Shown here: positions 9,765 to 18,489 of the stretch, one piece after another | How positions within the stretch are numbered: position 1 is the stretch's first letter | How the letters are laid out: each line of letters starts with the position of its first letter | Assembly (NCBI RefSeq): GCF_002209555.1 | Contig: NZ_NJIF01000002.1 | Location: 744,001 to 808,000 of the forward strand | DNA: 64,000 nucleotides | DNA from: Achromobacter insolitus | GTDB taxonomy: Bacteria > Pseudomonadota > Gammaproteobacteria > Burkholderiales > Burkholderiaceae_B | Direction of reading: 5' to 3' | The notes under the pieces: model-generated | What the model was told of the DNA's origin: nothing | Databases searched by the model: none | Seen by the model: the letters and a program-made list of their open reading frames with translations, nothing else | Translations under genes and position numbers: made by a program

Positions 9765-10832
9765 CTATGACTCTGGCGAAGGCAATCGCACCTCTGGCCC
9801 CTGCGTCACGCGGACTTCGTCAGCACCGTTGGGCATAGGCGGATGAGCTTGCGCGCGTGCTTCGCGGATGCTCCGCCCGGGCGGCTGACCGAACATTCGC
9901 GCGTATTCTCGCGTGAACTGAGTCACGCTCTCATAGCCGACTGCGTAGGCGGCGGTGCTAATCGCCGCGCCTTCCGAGAGCAGGCGCCGGCGTGCTTCAA
10001 GCAAGCGGAGTTGTTTCTGGAATTGCAATGGCGTAAGCGTGGTAACGCTGCGAAAGTGCGTGTGAAACGCCGACAAGCTCATGCTGGCGGCCTTAGCGAG
10101 GGTCTCAACGGGCAAGGGCTCGGCGAATCTCTTCCTTAATACGGCAATGGCTCGCGCAATCCTGTTGGTATGACTGCCGTTGACTCCCAGTGCGCGAATG
10201 GCGCTGCCTTGCCGCCCGGCCAGCAGCCAATAGTGCAGCTCGCGGATAAGTTGACGCCCAAGCACGGCAATTGAGGCCGGCCTGTCCAGCAATCTAAGCA
10301 GGCGCAATGCGGCGTCAGCCACTTCAGTTTCGGTTGGGTCCACGCACACGGCGCGGTTCTGCTCGGTCGATGCGGATCCCATCTCGCCGACCAGATCCGT
10401 GATCACGCCGGCGTCCAGCTCCATGACCAGTAAGTAGTAAGGCGCGGCACTGCTGGCTGCGGTTATCTGACTTACGGTGGGCACGTCCGTCGTGATCAGC
10501 AAGGACTCGCCCGCGCTGAATTCGAAAGTTTCCGCGCCCATGGTCACCCGCTTGCGGCCTTGCAGGACCAGCGCGACCAATGGTTTGGTGATGGCATATT
10601 GAAGCGCTGAAGGAGACGTTTCGCGCAGAATGGCAACGCCTTCGACAGGCATCGCCGCGACGCCCTCGCGGTTTACGTTTGCATCGGCGTAGCGTTGCGC
10701 CGCCTGCAGCAATGCGTCGGCCACACCGGCATGTCTGTATTGGTCGGTGGCGGCAGTCCAGGATTCGGAAGATTGGGCAAAAGCGTTCACTGTCTTCGGG
10801 AGACGGAAGTGGGCGAAATCGTAGAGAAACAT
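9765..10832 (-). CDS. AraC-family transcriptional regulator
   Basis: 355 residues. The N-terminal half (about residues 50-210) matches the AraC_N type ligand-binding domain (VEGVAILRETSPS, PLVALVLQGRKRVTMG, FSAGESLLITTDVPT). The C-terminal about 100 residues hold two helix-turn-helix motifs (PVETLAKAASMSLSAFHTHF and ISTAAYAVGYESVTQFTREY). Divergent from the SDR gene at 10953. The 120-base gap carries a 21-base-spaced direct repeat suited to an AraC-type dimer. Regulators of this class often control a neighbouring oxidoreductase, so the SDR is the likely target. The start may lie some codons downstream (residues 1-40 are poorly conserved in such proteins). Confidence 0.9.
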   Translation of the reverse strand: MFLYDFAHFRLPKTVNAFAQSSESWTAATDQYRHAGVADALLQAAQRYADANVNREGVAAMPVEGVAILRETSPSALQYAITKPLVALVLQGRKRVTMGAETFEFSAGESLLITTDVPTVSQITAASSAAPYYLLVMELDAGVITDLVGEMGSASTEQNRAVCVDPTETEVADAALRLLRLLDRPASIAVLGRQLIRELHYWLLAGRQGSAIRALGVNGSHTNRIARAIAVLRKRFAEPLPVETLAKAASMSLSAFHTHFRSVTTLTPLQFQKQLRLLEARRRLLSEGAAISTAAYAVGYESVTQFTREYARMFGQPPGRSIREARAQAHPPMPNGADEVRVTQGPEVRLPSPES

Positions 10833-10866
10833 GGGGCCTATGACCTTCGATTCTCTACGACAAAAC

Positions 10867-10898
10867 GATTAGGCAATTGGCCAACATGATCAGGCAAT
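10867..10898. promoter_or_regulatory. Direct-repeat operator between AraC regulator and SDR gene
   Basis: GATTAGGCAAT (10867-10877) and GATCAGGCAAT (10888-10898), 10 of 11 bases identical, spaced exactly 21 bases apart, i.e. two helical turns. This is the geometry of tandem half-sites for AraC-family proteins. It sits between the two divergent start codons. Confidence 0.55.
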
Positions 10899-10952
10899 CC
10901 GATCAATGCGGCAACTCCTAAGATGAACGCTCAACGATTCAGGAGCTCTTTC

Positions 10953-11708
10953 ATGACAACGATTTCTCTCGTTACCGGCGCCAGCCGAGGTCTGGGCCGC
11001 AACACCGCATTGAGCATCGCCCGCCACGGTGGCGACGTGATAGTCACCTATCGCGGCAATCAGGCATCGGCGGATTCGGTGGTCGCCGAAATCATGGCTC
11101 TTGGCCGCAAGGCCGTCGCGCTGCAACTGGACACAAGCCAGGTAGCCACCTTCACCGGCTTCGTGGCAGCCTTGCGCGGAGCGCTGAAAGAAAAATGGGG
11201 CCGCGACAGCTTCGATCACCTCGTCAACAACGCCGGGCACGGCGAAATGGCGGACTTTGAATCCACCAGCGAGGCGCAGTTCGACACGCTCTTTAGCGTG
11301 CATGTAAAGGGTGTGTTCTTCCTGACTCAGGCGCTGCTGCCATCGCTGGCGGACGGTGGGCGCGTCATCAACCTGTCGTCTGGCCTCACCCGCGTTTCGT
11401 TCCCGGGTTTCTCGGCCTATGCCGCGGCCAAGGGCGCCGTGGAAACGCTCACTGTATATATGGCCAAGGAACTTGGACGCCGAGGCATCACGGTTAACGC
11501 CGTTGCCCCGGGCGCCATCGAGACCGATTTTCTCGGCGGGGCCGTGCGCGACATCCCCGACTACAACGCGGCCTTCGCCAACATGACCGCGCTTGGCCGT
11601 GTGGGTGTTCCCGACGACATCGGTCCAATGATCGCGAGCCTGCTGAGACCGGACAATCGGTGGGTTAACGGCCAGCGCATCGAAGTCTCCGGGGGGCAGT
11701 CAATCTGA
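10953..11708 (+). CDS. Short-chain dehydrogenase/reductase (SDR)
   Basis: 251 residues from the ATG after CAGGAG. An upstream in-frame ATG at 10923 is less likely. NAD(P)-dependent oxidoreductase of the classical SDR family: the cofactor-binding glycine motif TGASRGLG (residues 8-15), NNAG, the catalytic Ser in NLSSG, and YAAAK (Tyr and Lys). The IETDF and GQRIEVSGGQSI endings are typical of 3-oxoacyl-ACP-reductase-like members. The substrate is unknown. Its divergent AraC neighbour and the repeat between them suggest inducible expression. Confidence 0.92.
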   Translation: MTTISLVTGASRGLGRNTALSIARHGGDVIVTYRGNQASADSVVAEIMALGRKAVALQLDTSQVATFTGFVAALRGALKEKWGRDSFDHLVNNAGHGEMADFESTSEAQFDTLFSVHVKGVFFLTQALLPSLADGGRVINLSSGLTRVSFPGFSAYAAAKGAVETLTVYMAKELGRRGITVNAVAPGAIETDFLGGAVRDIPDYNAAFANMTALGRVGVPDDIGPMIASLLRPDNRWVNGQRIEVSGGQSI

Positions 11709-12062
11709 GTGAGCCGGCATCGGCCCTGGCCAAAGCCCTGTACGGCGGCTACGGTCCCTCCAATGTCCAAGGGACTCAATATCCCCCGACATCCCATCGC
11801 CGCAGCCAAGTCCGCCGCCGCTTTGGGTGCGGGAGGAGCTGTCCTCAAGGACGGTTCTCGCCGAGATAGAGCCGCTCGACACCCGGATCCCGATTGCGCA
11901 CAATCATGGATATTGATCGGGCGTCCTGCGCTGCCCCCTTACTCCGAGGGGCACCGCCGTTACACAATGTGGCCAGCGATAGCTGGGAACTCAGTTTGAC
12001 TCGATGAGGCGCGGCCCGGATGCCGGGACGCTCGCAACGCGCATCAACCGGAGGACATACAC
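11709..12062. other. Intergenic stretch before NmrA-like gene
   Basis: No gene recognised. Short frames here have no ribosome-binding site or family resemblance. The right end carries the ribosome-binding site GGAGG for the gene at 12063. Confidence 0.4.
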
Positions 12063-12923
12063 ATGTACATCATCATGGGGGGCACCGGCCACGTCGGGAC
12101 GGCTACCGCGCGCGCTTTGCTCGCGCGTGGCGCGGAGGTAACCATCGTTACCCGCTCGGCGGCTCGCGCCGCGCACTGGCGCGCTCGGGGCGCCGACATT
12201 GTCCAAGCCAATGTGGAAGACGTGGCGTCATTACGCGCCGCGTTCCGGCGTGGCCGACGCGCTTTTCTATTGAATCCTCCGGCGGACACCACCACCGACA
12301 CCGACGTCGTCGAAAGACATACCGTTGCGAACATACTCGCCGCGCTCGAGGGATCCGGGCTTGAAAAAGTCGTTGCCGAGTCGACTGGCGGCGCCCAGCC
12401 GGGCAGCCGCATTGGCGATTTGAACGTGCTGTGGGAACTGGAAGAAGGGCTACGGGCCCAGGCGTTGCCGGCCGCCGTGAACCGTGCTGCTTACTACATG
12501 AGCAACTGGGATGGGTTACTCGAAACGGTGCGCAACACCGGCGTGTTGCCCAGTCTTTTCCCGGCGGATCTCGCCATTCCGATGGTCGCGCCGAAAGACC
12601 TGGGCGAAGTCGCAGCCGCCCGTTTAATGTCGTCTCTCGACGACTGCGGCGTCCGCTACGTAGAAGGCCCGAGGCGGTATACACCCAGCGACGTAGCGCG
12701 AGCGTTCGCGGAGACCTTGGGCCGGCCTGTCGAGGTCCACGTCGTACCGCGAGCGGAATGGCAGCAGACGTTCGTCAACCAGGGATTTTCTGAAGCCGCC
12801 GCTGAATCCTATGCCCGTATGACCCAGGTGTGCGTCGACAGCGGCTTTGACTTGTCAGACACCCCGCTGCGCGGATCGACCACCCTGGAGGCTTACATTC
12901 GGGACCTGGTGGTCCATGTCTGA
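12063..12923 (+). CDS. NmrA-like NAD(P)-binding protein (atypical SDR)
   Basis: 286 residues, ATG with a strong GGAGGACATACAC leader. Begins MYIIMGGTGHVGTATARALL, the Rossmann GGTGxxG motif at residues 6-12. RSAARAAHWRARGADIVQANVED follows, typical of NmrA/HSCARG-type proteins that read NAD(P) state or reduce small substrates. The usual catalytic YxxxK is not obvious, as expected for the atypical group. Late region YTPSDVARAFAETLGRPVEV is the conserved C-terminal part of this family. No operon partner. Confidence 0.88.
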   Translation: MYIIMGGTGHVGTATARALLARGAEVTIVTRSAARAAHWRARGADIVQANVEDVASLRAAFRRGRRAFLLNPPADTTTDTDVVERHTVANILAALEGSGLEKVVAESTGGAQPGSRIGDLNVLWELEEGLRAQALPAAVNRAAYYMSNWDGLLETVRNTGVLPSLFPADLAIPMVAPKDLGEVAAARLMSSLDDCGVRYVEGPRRYTPSDVARAFAETLGRPVEVHVVPRAEWQQTFVNQGFSEAAAESYARMTQVCVDSGFDLSDTPLRGSTTLEAYIRDLVVHV

Positions 12924-13066
12924 TATAGCCAGCAACTGAGTACGCCACGACGCGCACGCTCACCACCGCACCGGCGCGAGCGTTCTGTCTACGAAGCGTA
13001 TGGCAGCAGCGGAGATATGAGCTAACAGTTGCGACTGACCGATTGCGGCCAGGAAGCGGACGGCCA

Positions 13067-13711
13067 ATGATTCCGGATATGCTAGTTCCACATATCAACC
13101 CACCCGAGATTCCAGTTTCCGGCGAAATGATGGCGAACGTTCGAGCAGGCTATGAGCAACGACTGTGCGACCTCGTCGAATCCTCTGAGCAACTGATGGC
13201 CGCGCTGCGGGCGGTTCGCTGCCTTGGTTTACCCTCGTGGTGCATCGGTGCAGGGGCCATCAGATCCTTGGTTTGGGATAACTTGCATGGCTTTCAGGTG
13301 CCCTCGAACGTGGATGATGTGGACGTGGCGTACTTTGATGCCGAAGCGCCTCTAGCTCTGGATGCCGAACTTCGAGAGCGGCTGCAATTTCTCCTTCCCT
13401 CGCTCACCTGGGAAGTGACAAACCAGGCCAGAGTGCACGAGTGGCTCGCAGAAGCCCTCGGCCAGGTGGTTTCACCCCTAACGTCTTTGGACGATGGGCT
13501 GGCCACTTGGCCAGAGTTCGCCACCTGCGTTGGCATTTACCTGGACGGTGATGAATCATTGAAGGTCATAGCGCCGTACGGATTGAATGACCTGTTTGAA
13601 CTGCGAGTTCGGCACAACCCTCGTCGGGCGAGCGTATCAACGTTTATGCACCGTGTGAATTCCAAGCGACTCAGCCACCGATGGCCTCGGCTTTCGATCT
13701 GTACTCCCTGA
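13067..13711 (+). CDS. Nucleotidyltransferase-like protein (DUF925 type)
   Basis: 214 residues from the ATG at 13067. A TTG at 13043 is a weaker option. Resembles the nucleotidyltransferase family often called DUF925: the glycine motif CIGAGAIRSLVWDNLHG (about residues 59-75) is followed by the acidic DDVDVAYFD (83-91). These match the hGxhR and DxD metal-binding elements of the minimal fold. The end, NSKRLSHRWPRLSI, is the usual family C-terminus. Proteins of this group are uncharacterised and may transfer a nucleotide to a small molecule or protein. The gene stands alone. Confidence 0.82.
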   Translation: MIPDMLVPHINPPEIPVSGEMMANVRAGYEQRLCDLVESSEQLMAALRAVRCLGLPSWCIGAGAIRSLVWDNLHGFQVPSNVDDVDVAYFDAEAPLALDAELRERLQFLLPSLTWEVTNQARVHEWLAEALGQVVSPLTSLDDGLATWPEFATCVGIYLDGDESLKVIAPYGLNDLFELRVRHNPRRASVSTFMHRVNSKRLSHRWPRLSICTP

Positions 13712-13973
13712 CCGCACATAGGGCTGCTGTGGATCGAAAGCGGCTCATTGCCACAAGTGGCTCGCGGCCAAATGCGGACGTCAAGTTCAATTGCGCATGA
13801 AACGATGGTGCGCATGCATGAAAAGCCACGTTGCGTCTATGGGGAAGCGGCTCTCGAATTCAAGATCTGTCGCGGGGACCGATGCCACGGACCGTCGGCC
13901 ACACTGTTGCCGTAATGAGAATCATGATTGATAATGCCGGACCTCTTCTCTGCAACAGCCTCCCTGCCGTTCC
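13712..13973. other. Intergenic region upstream of fecI-type sigma factor
   Basis: No gene seen. It contains the Fur-like box at 13913-13935, just before the sigma factor. Confidence 0.5.
13913..13935. promoter_or_regulatory. Fur-like box upstream of ECF sigma factor
   Basis: The sequence TAATGAGAATCATGATTGAT followed by AAT matches the Fur consensus (GATAATGATAATCATTATC) at most positions. It lies 39 bases before the sigma-factor ATG. It predicts repression of the fecI-fecR-receptor set by iron-loaded Fur. Confidence 0.7.
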
Positions 13974-14480
13974 ATGCCCCGCCATCCCCCATCCGAAAAA
14001 GGTTGGCTCGCGCATTATCGCGAGCTGATCGGGACGTGGACGCGGCGTAGCGCCAGCCGGCACGATGCGGAAGACGCCGCGCATGACGTCGTGACCAACA
14101 TGCTGCGCAACGGCGACGCCGCCGTGTTGGACCCGAAGGCTTACCTCTATGGCGCCAGCCAGAACCGTCTGAACGGCGAGTTCCGCCGCCAATCGCGGCG
14201 CGAGGTGCTCAGCCTGGACGCGTTGACGGACGCCGAGCATCCCGCGCAGGCCGACCCGGAGTCCGCTATCCGCGCGGCGCAGCTTGCCGATGCGCTAAAG
14301 TCGGCGCTGGCCGAACTTCCCCTCAAATGCCAGCAGGTGTTCCTGTGGAACAAGCTTGAGGGTTACACGCAGGCCGAAATCGCCCAGAAACTCGGGTTGA
14401 CGCAAAGCATGGTCGAAAAGCACATGAAGCGCGCGCTCACCCACATCCATGACCGGTTGCAAGATCATGCCCCGCACTGA
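13974..14480 (+). CDS. FecI-like ECF sigma factor
   Basis: 168 residues. Contains sigma region 2 (DAEDAAHDVVTNMLR, DPKAYLYGASQNRLNGEFRR) and region 4 (LAELPLKCQQVFLWNKLEGYTQAEIAQKLGLTQSMVEKHMKRAL). This is the layout of FecI-type extracytoplasmic-function sigma factors that transcribe iron-siderophore receptor genes. The stop overlaps the FecR-like gene by 14 bases, so the sigma factor and its anti-sigma are translationally coupled. The Fur-like box upstream indicates induction under iron shortage. Cell-surface signalling through the receptor at 15706 should then activate it. Confidence 0.93.
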   Translation: MPRHPPSEKGWLAHYRELIGTWTRRSASRHDAEDAAHDVVTNMLRNGDAAVLDPKAYLYGASQNRLNGEFRRQSRREVLSLDALTDAEHPAQADPESAIRAAQLADALKSALAELPLKCQQVFLWNKLEGYTQAEIAQKLGLTQSMVEKHMKRALTHIHDRLQDHAPH

Positions 14481-15468
14481 TGCCCGCGAGGACGCATCCC
14501 GACCGCCTGCGACGACGCGCGACCAGGCGGCGCACTGGTTTTCGCGCGAGCGCCTGGGCGCACTGGACGACGCGCAGCGGCGGGCGCTTGAGGCGTGGCT
14601 GGCGGCGGATCCGGAGCACGCGCGTCAATACCGGGCGATGCAGGCCTTGTGGCGCGTGGCGGATCGCCTGCCGGAAGACGAAATGCGCGCGATCCTGGCG
14701 CGATCTGATGAAGCTCCGGCGCGGCCTGGGCGCCGCAAGTTCGCCGTTGGGCTATCGGCCGCCTGTGCTTTGACGCTTGCCGCCGGCGTGATCGCTCCGC
14801 GGCTGTGGTCTCCGGCGCCGGATTTCACGCAATCGCTGGCCACCGCGCGCGGCGAGCGCAAGCGCGTCGCGTTGCCCGATGGCTCGCTGGTGGAATTGAA
14901 CACGGACACGCAGATCCAGGTGGCGCTGTATGAGGACCGGCGCGAAATCGAGTTGCTGGCGGGCGAGGCCTTGTTTACCGTCAGTCCCGATGCGGCGCGG
15001 CATTTCACGGTGAACGCAGGCGCGGTGCAGGTGCGCGTGACGGGCACGCGTTTCAATGTCCGCCGGGATGGGGACGTTGTGGCGCTGGCGGTGGACGAGG
15101 GCAGCGTGGCGTTTTCCGCGGGCGCCTGGTGGAACAAGACCACGCGCCACCTGACGGCCGGCTACGCCGCGCAATATGCGCCCGGGGCTCCCCTCGCGGC
15201 GCCGCATCAGGAAAACGTGGCGGCAGTCACTGCCTGGCAGCGGGGCAGGCTGGTGTTTCGCGATACTCCACTGGCGCAGGTCGTGGCGGAGCTGAACCGC
15301 TATCTGCGCAGTCCGTTGCGGATCGACGACCGCAAGCTCGCGCAACTGCGCGTGGCGGGCACGTTGCCAATCGACGCGCCTGAGTCGGTCCTGGACGTGC
15401 TGCCTCACATCGCGCCCGTGATCGTGCTGTATGCCGCGGACGGCGGGGCGGTGTTGGCGCCGCGTTAG
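14467..15468 (+). CDS. FecR-like anti-sigma/transmembrane signal protein
   Basis: 333 residues from the ATG at 14467. A GTG/ATG at 14449 is possible. The N-terminal cytoplasmic DUF4880 region (AAHWFSRERLGALDDAQRRALEAWL) binds the sigma factor. A single transmembrane helix lies around residues 85-105 (KFAVGLSAACALTLAAGVIA). The periplasmic FecR domain follows, with GERKRVALPDGSLVELNTDT and FNVRRDGDVVALAVDEGSV. It should pass the signal from the STN domain of the downstream TonB-dependent receptor to the sigma factor. Gene order sigma, anti-sigma, receptor is the classic arrangement. Confidence 0.93.
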   Translation: MPRTDAREDASRPPATTRDQAAHWFSRERLGALDDAQRRALEAWLAADPEHARQYRAMQALWRVADRLPEDEMRAILARSDEAPARPGRRKFAVGLSAACALTLAAGVIAPRLWSPAPDFTQSLATARGERKRVALPDGSLVELNTDTQIQVALYEDRREIELLAGEALFTVSPDAARHFTVNAGAVQVRVTGTRFNVRRDGDVVALAVDEGSVAFSAGAWWNKTTRHLTAGYAAQYAPGAPLAAPHQENVAAVTAWQRGRLVFRDTPLAQVVAELNRYLRSPLRIDDRKLAQLRVAGTLPIDAPESVLDVLPHIAPVIVLYAADGGAVLAPR

Positions 15469-15531
15469 TGCACGCTGATGAAACCAGGGACCGGGGCCGC
15501 AATGGCGCCGCGTCCAGGTAGATCCATGGCT

Positions 15532-15569
15532 GAATCATTCTGTTTCAACTATTCCATCGAGAATCATTC
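15532..15569. promoter_or_regulatory. Repeated GAATCATTC in the receptor upstream region
   Basis: GAATCATTC occurs at 15532-15540 and again at 15561-15569, 29 bases apart, in the 237-base gap between the FecR-like gene and the receptor. Each copy resembles part of a Fur site, so this may be a second regulatory region giving the receptor its own control. Confidence 0.35.
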
Positions 15570-15705
15570 CGGTTTTTTCAGGCCCCAGGCGTCTATCCGG
15601 TGAAAGGGGCCGCGCTCGCCAGCCGATCTCGACCCCGGAAGCAACCTTTGGCCAAGGGTGTCGGGCGCTCAATGCGCGGGCAGTTGTACTGGAATTTTTC
15701 TTCTG

Positions 15706-18075
15706 ATGATGGACAAGCAACATACGCCGCACGCCGCGGCGCGCAAGGCCGCGAAGCGCGGGGCGCAAGGCGCCTGCGGCGCGCTGGCGATTTCCCTGGC
15801 ATTGGCGTGGGGCGCCATGCCCAACGAGGCCGTCGCGCAGACTGCCCCGGTGCAGGTCAGCATTGCGGTGCAGCCGCTGGGCGACGCATTGATCCAGTTG
15901 GGCGAGCAGGCGTCGCTGGTGATCTTCTATCTGCCTGAGACAGTGCGAGGCCGCACCGCGCCGGCCGTGTCGGGAATGCTGACGCCCGACGATGCACTGC
16001 GCCGCCTGCTGGCCGGCACCGGCATCGCGTTCCAGCGTGACGGGCGCAATGTCTCGCTGACCGCACCGTCCGGCGGTTCAGCTCAGCTTGAAACCGTGAC
16101 GGTGCATGGTGTTGCGGTGGGAACGGCCGACAGCTACGTCGCGCTTTCCAGCCAGAGCGGCAAGCTGGACGTGCCGCTGATCGAGACGCCGCGATCGGTG
16201 TCTATCGTGACGCAGGAGCAGCTCAAGGTTCAGGCGCCGCGCAACCTGGAAAGCGCGTTGGCCTATACGCCCGGCGTGCAGACGGAGGTGTCGGGCTCAA
16301 GCGATGCGCGGATGACGGGCACCGTCATCCGCGGCTTCAGCGATGGCAGCGCCTACTTCAAGGACGGCCTCAAGCAGTTGTCGACCGGCACCTATGCCTC
16401 GTGGAACGACAACATCGAGGAACTCGACAGCATCGAAGTGCTGAAGGGGCCCGCCTCGGTGCTCTTCGGTCAGGGCCGGCCGGGCGGGGTCATCAACGTG
16501 GTCTCCAAGCGGCCTTCCGCGGATCACGTCAACAGCGTCGGCGCCAGCTACGGCACCTACAATCGCCGTCAGCTCACCGCGGACCTGGGCGGCGCCTTCG
16601 ATGCCGATCAGAAGGTGCTGTATCGCCTGAACGTGCTGGGCCGCGACAGCGATGGCCGCACGGACGGTTCGCGCGACGACCGGATTTCCGTGGCGCCGTC
16701 GATCCTGTGGAACATCACGAACCAGACGCGGTTGACCGTGCTGGGCACGTACTCCAAAGAGCGTGCGACGCCCAAGAGCTGGTGGCCGAATCTCTATACC
16801 TACCCCGAAATCGGCGACCTGCCGCTGAGCCGCACCGCCGGCGATCCGGATTTCGACCGCTTCGACCGCGACACGAAGTCGATCGGGTACGCCTTCGAAC
16901 ACGATACGGACAACGGGTGGCGCCTGCGCCAGAACCTGCGCTATTCCGAGATCGACATCGACTACCGGCACATCTACGCGATGGATCTGCTGGACGACCG
17001 CCGCACGGTCACGCGCGGCAGCCTCGCCCAGCGCACCAACGGCAAGACGTTCGCGGTGGACAGCCGCGCGTCGCGCGACTTCAAGTGGGGCGATCTGCAG
17101 CACACCTTTGCGCTGGGCGTGGACTACCTGCGCTACAAGGAGAACGATGCGCTGGGCTTCGGATGGGACGTGCCCAACCTGGACATCTACGCGCCGGTCT
17201 ATGGGCAAAGCATCGAGTATCCCGAATTGGATCCGTCTCGCACCGATATGAAGCAGACGGGCATCTACACGCTGAACCAGCTCAAGTGGAATAACTGGGT
17301 GGGTAACGTGAGCCTGCGGCGCGACTTCGTGCGCACCACCCAGACCAGCACGACGCAGCCTCGCGTCAGCGACTCGGCCACCACCGGGAGCATGGGCCTG
17401 CTCTATCTCTTTGACAACGGTGTCGCGCCCTACGTCAGTTACTCCACGGCGTTCGACCCGATTACGGGCAAGCAGTTCGACGGCACGGCATTCAAGCCGC
17501 GCGAGGGCAAGCAGTACGAAATCGGGCTGAAGTACCAGCCGCCCGGCACCGACGCGCTCTTTACGGCCGCAGTGTTCGACATCCGCCAGACCAACGTGAC
17601 GACGCCGGATCCGGACCATCCACGCTTCAGTTTGCAGACGGGCGAAGTGCGTTCCACGGGAGTCGAACTGGAAGCCAAATTCCCCCTCTCGCGTGAACTC
17701 AGCGTGATGGCCGGCTACACCTACATCGATCCGCGCACGACAAAGAGCAACCGGCTGCAGGAGGTGGGCCGCCAGCTTACGCAAACTGCGCGCCAGACGG
17801 CCAGCCTGTGGGTGGACTACCGTCCGCACCAGGTGCAGGGCTTGATGCTTGGGGGTGGCCTGCGCTATCGCGGCAAGGCGCCGCTGAACACCGCGGCCGA
17901 CGGCAGCACGCCGTACAACCCCGCCTTTACGCTGGCGGACGTGGCGATCGCGTATGAGACCCCGCGCTACCGTGTTGCGCTGAACGTCAACAACGTGTTC
18001 GACAAGCGCTACTACACCTACACGTTCCGCGGCATGGAGCGCGAAGCGATGCTCAGCCTGAACTATTACTGGTAA
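15706..18075 (+). CDS. TonB-dependent siderophore receptor with STN signalling domain
   Basis: 789 residues (ATG at 15706 or the adjacent 15709). Outer-membrane receptor importing ferric siderophores with TonB energy. Domains in order: long signal peptide ending near NEAVAQ; STN/secretin-like signalling domain (residues about 50-115, ALIQLGEQASLVIFYLPE, LLAGTGIAFQRDGRNVSLT); plug (IETPRSVSIVTQEQL through VLFGQGRPGGVINVVSKRP); and a 22-strand barrel ending in MLSLNYYW with the C-terminal aromatic residue. The STN domain ties it to the preceding FecI/FecR pair as a transducing receptor. Similar in style to FpvA/FoxA-type hydroxamate receptors, but the ligand cannot be told. Confidence 0.95.
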   Translation: MMDKQHTPHAAARKAAKRGAQGACGALAISLALAWGAMPNEAVAQTAPVQVSIAVQPLGDALIQLGEQASLVIFYLPETVRGRTAPAVSGMLTPDDALRRLLAGTGIAFQRDGRNVSLTAPSGGSAQLETVTVHGVAVGTADSYVALSSQSGKLDVPLIETPRSVSIVTQEQLKVQAPRNLESALAYTPGVQTEVSGSSDARMTGTVIRGFSDGSAYFKDGLKQLSTGTYASWNDNIEELDSIEVLKGPASVLFGQGRPGGVINVVSKRPSADHVNSVGASYGTYNRRQLTADLGGAFDADQKVLYRLNVLGRDSDGRTDGSRDDRISVAPSILWNITNQTRLTVLGTYSKERATPKSWWPNLYTYPEIGDLPLSRTAGDPDFDRFDRDTKSIGYAFEHDTDNGWRLRQNLRYSEIDIDYRHIYAMDLLDDRRTVTRGSLAQRTNGKTFAVDSRASRDFKWGDLQHTFALGVDYLRYKENDALGFGWDVPNLDIYAPVYGQSIEYPELDPSRTDMKQTGIYTLNQLKWNNWVGNVSLRRDFVRTTQTSTTQPRVSDSATTGSMGLLYLFDNGVAPYVSYSTAFDPITGKQFDGTAFKPREGKQYEIGLKYQPPGTDALFTAAVFDIRQTNVTTPDPDHPRFSLQTGEVRSTGVELEAKFPLSRELSVMAGYTYIDPRTTKSNRLQEVGRQLTQTARQTASLWVDYRPHQVQGLMLGGGLRYRGKAPLNTAADGSTPYNPAFTLADVAIAYETPRYRVALNVNNVFDKRYYTYTFRGMEREAMLSLNYYW

Positions 18076-18489
18076 CGTCCCCCATCTCTACGGCTGCGGC
18101 TGCGGCTCGTTTGGGCCGCGCTCCTTGGCACTGCTGTGGGTCATTGTGTTTTGGGGCGCAATCCAACGCTTTGAAGTCCAGTTTTGGCCAAGGGAGATCT
18201 GCGGCGGCAGATCAAACTGGACACTCAACATGTTAGCCAAGCATCCATGGCGGCGAGCCTCACCGGCCGGGAGCGCCAACATGCTGCAAAAGCCTTGGTG
18301 ACCAGTGGGTCTTGCCGCGTGGGAACGCTCAGGCCCTGATCACAACGGCCAACCTTGTCAGGCGTGGGGCGGAGGCAAACTCCGCAACGCAGGAACTGGC
18401 TATTGAGATTCGAGCGGCCGCAATGGGTCGGGAGCGGTCGTCCGCCATTGGCAGCTTCCGACCCAGAGCAGTCGCCCGCGAGTTTTCTC
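18076..18489. other. Intergenic stretch at the left edge of the accessory patch
   Basis: No gene recognised. Contains an imperfect inverted repeat, GGGTCGGGAGC (18425-18435) and GCTTCCGACCC (18454-18464), one G-T pair away from perfect, just beyond the stop of the reverse-strand TPR gene. It could end that transcript, although no U-run follows. The surrounding sequence has the look of a dispersed intergenic repeat. Confidence 0.4.

Noticed and set aside
16297..17829. A 510-codon reverse frame
   Set aside because: Antisense to the TonB receptor barrel, no ribosome-binding site or domain pattern; shadow of codon bias.
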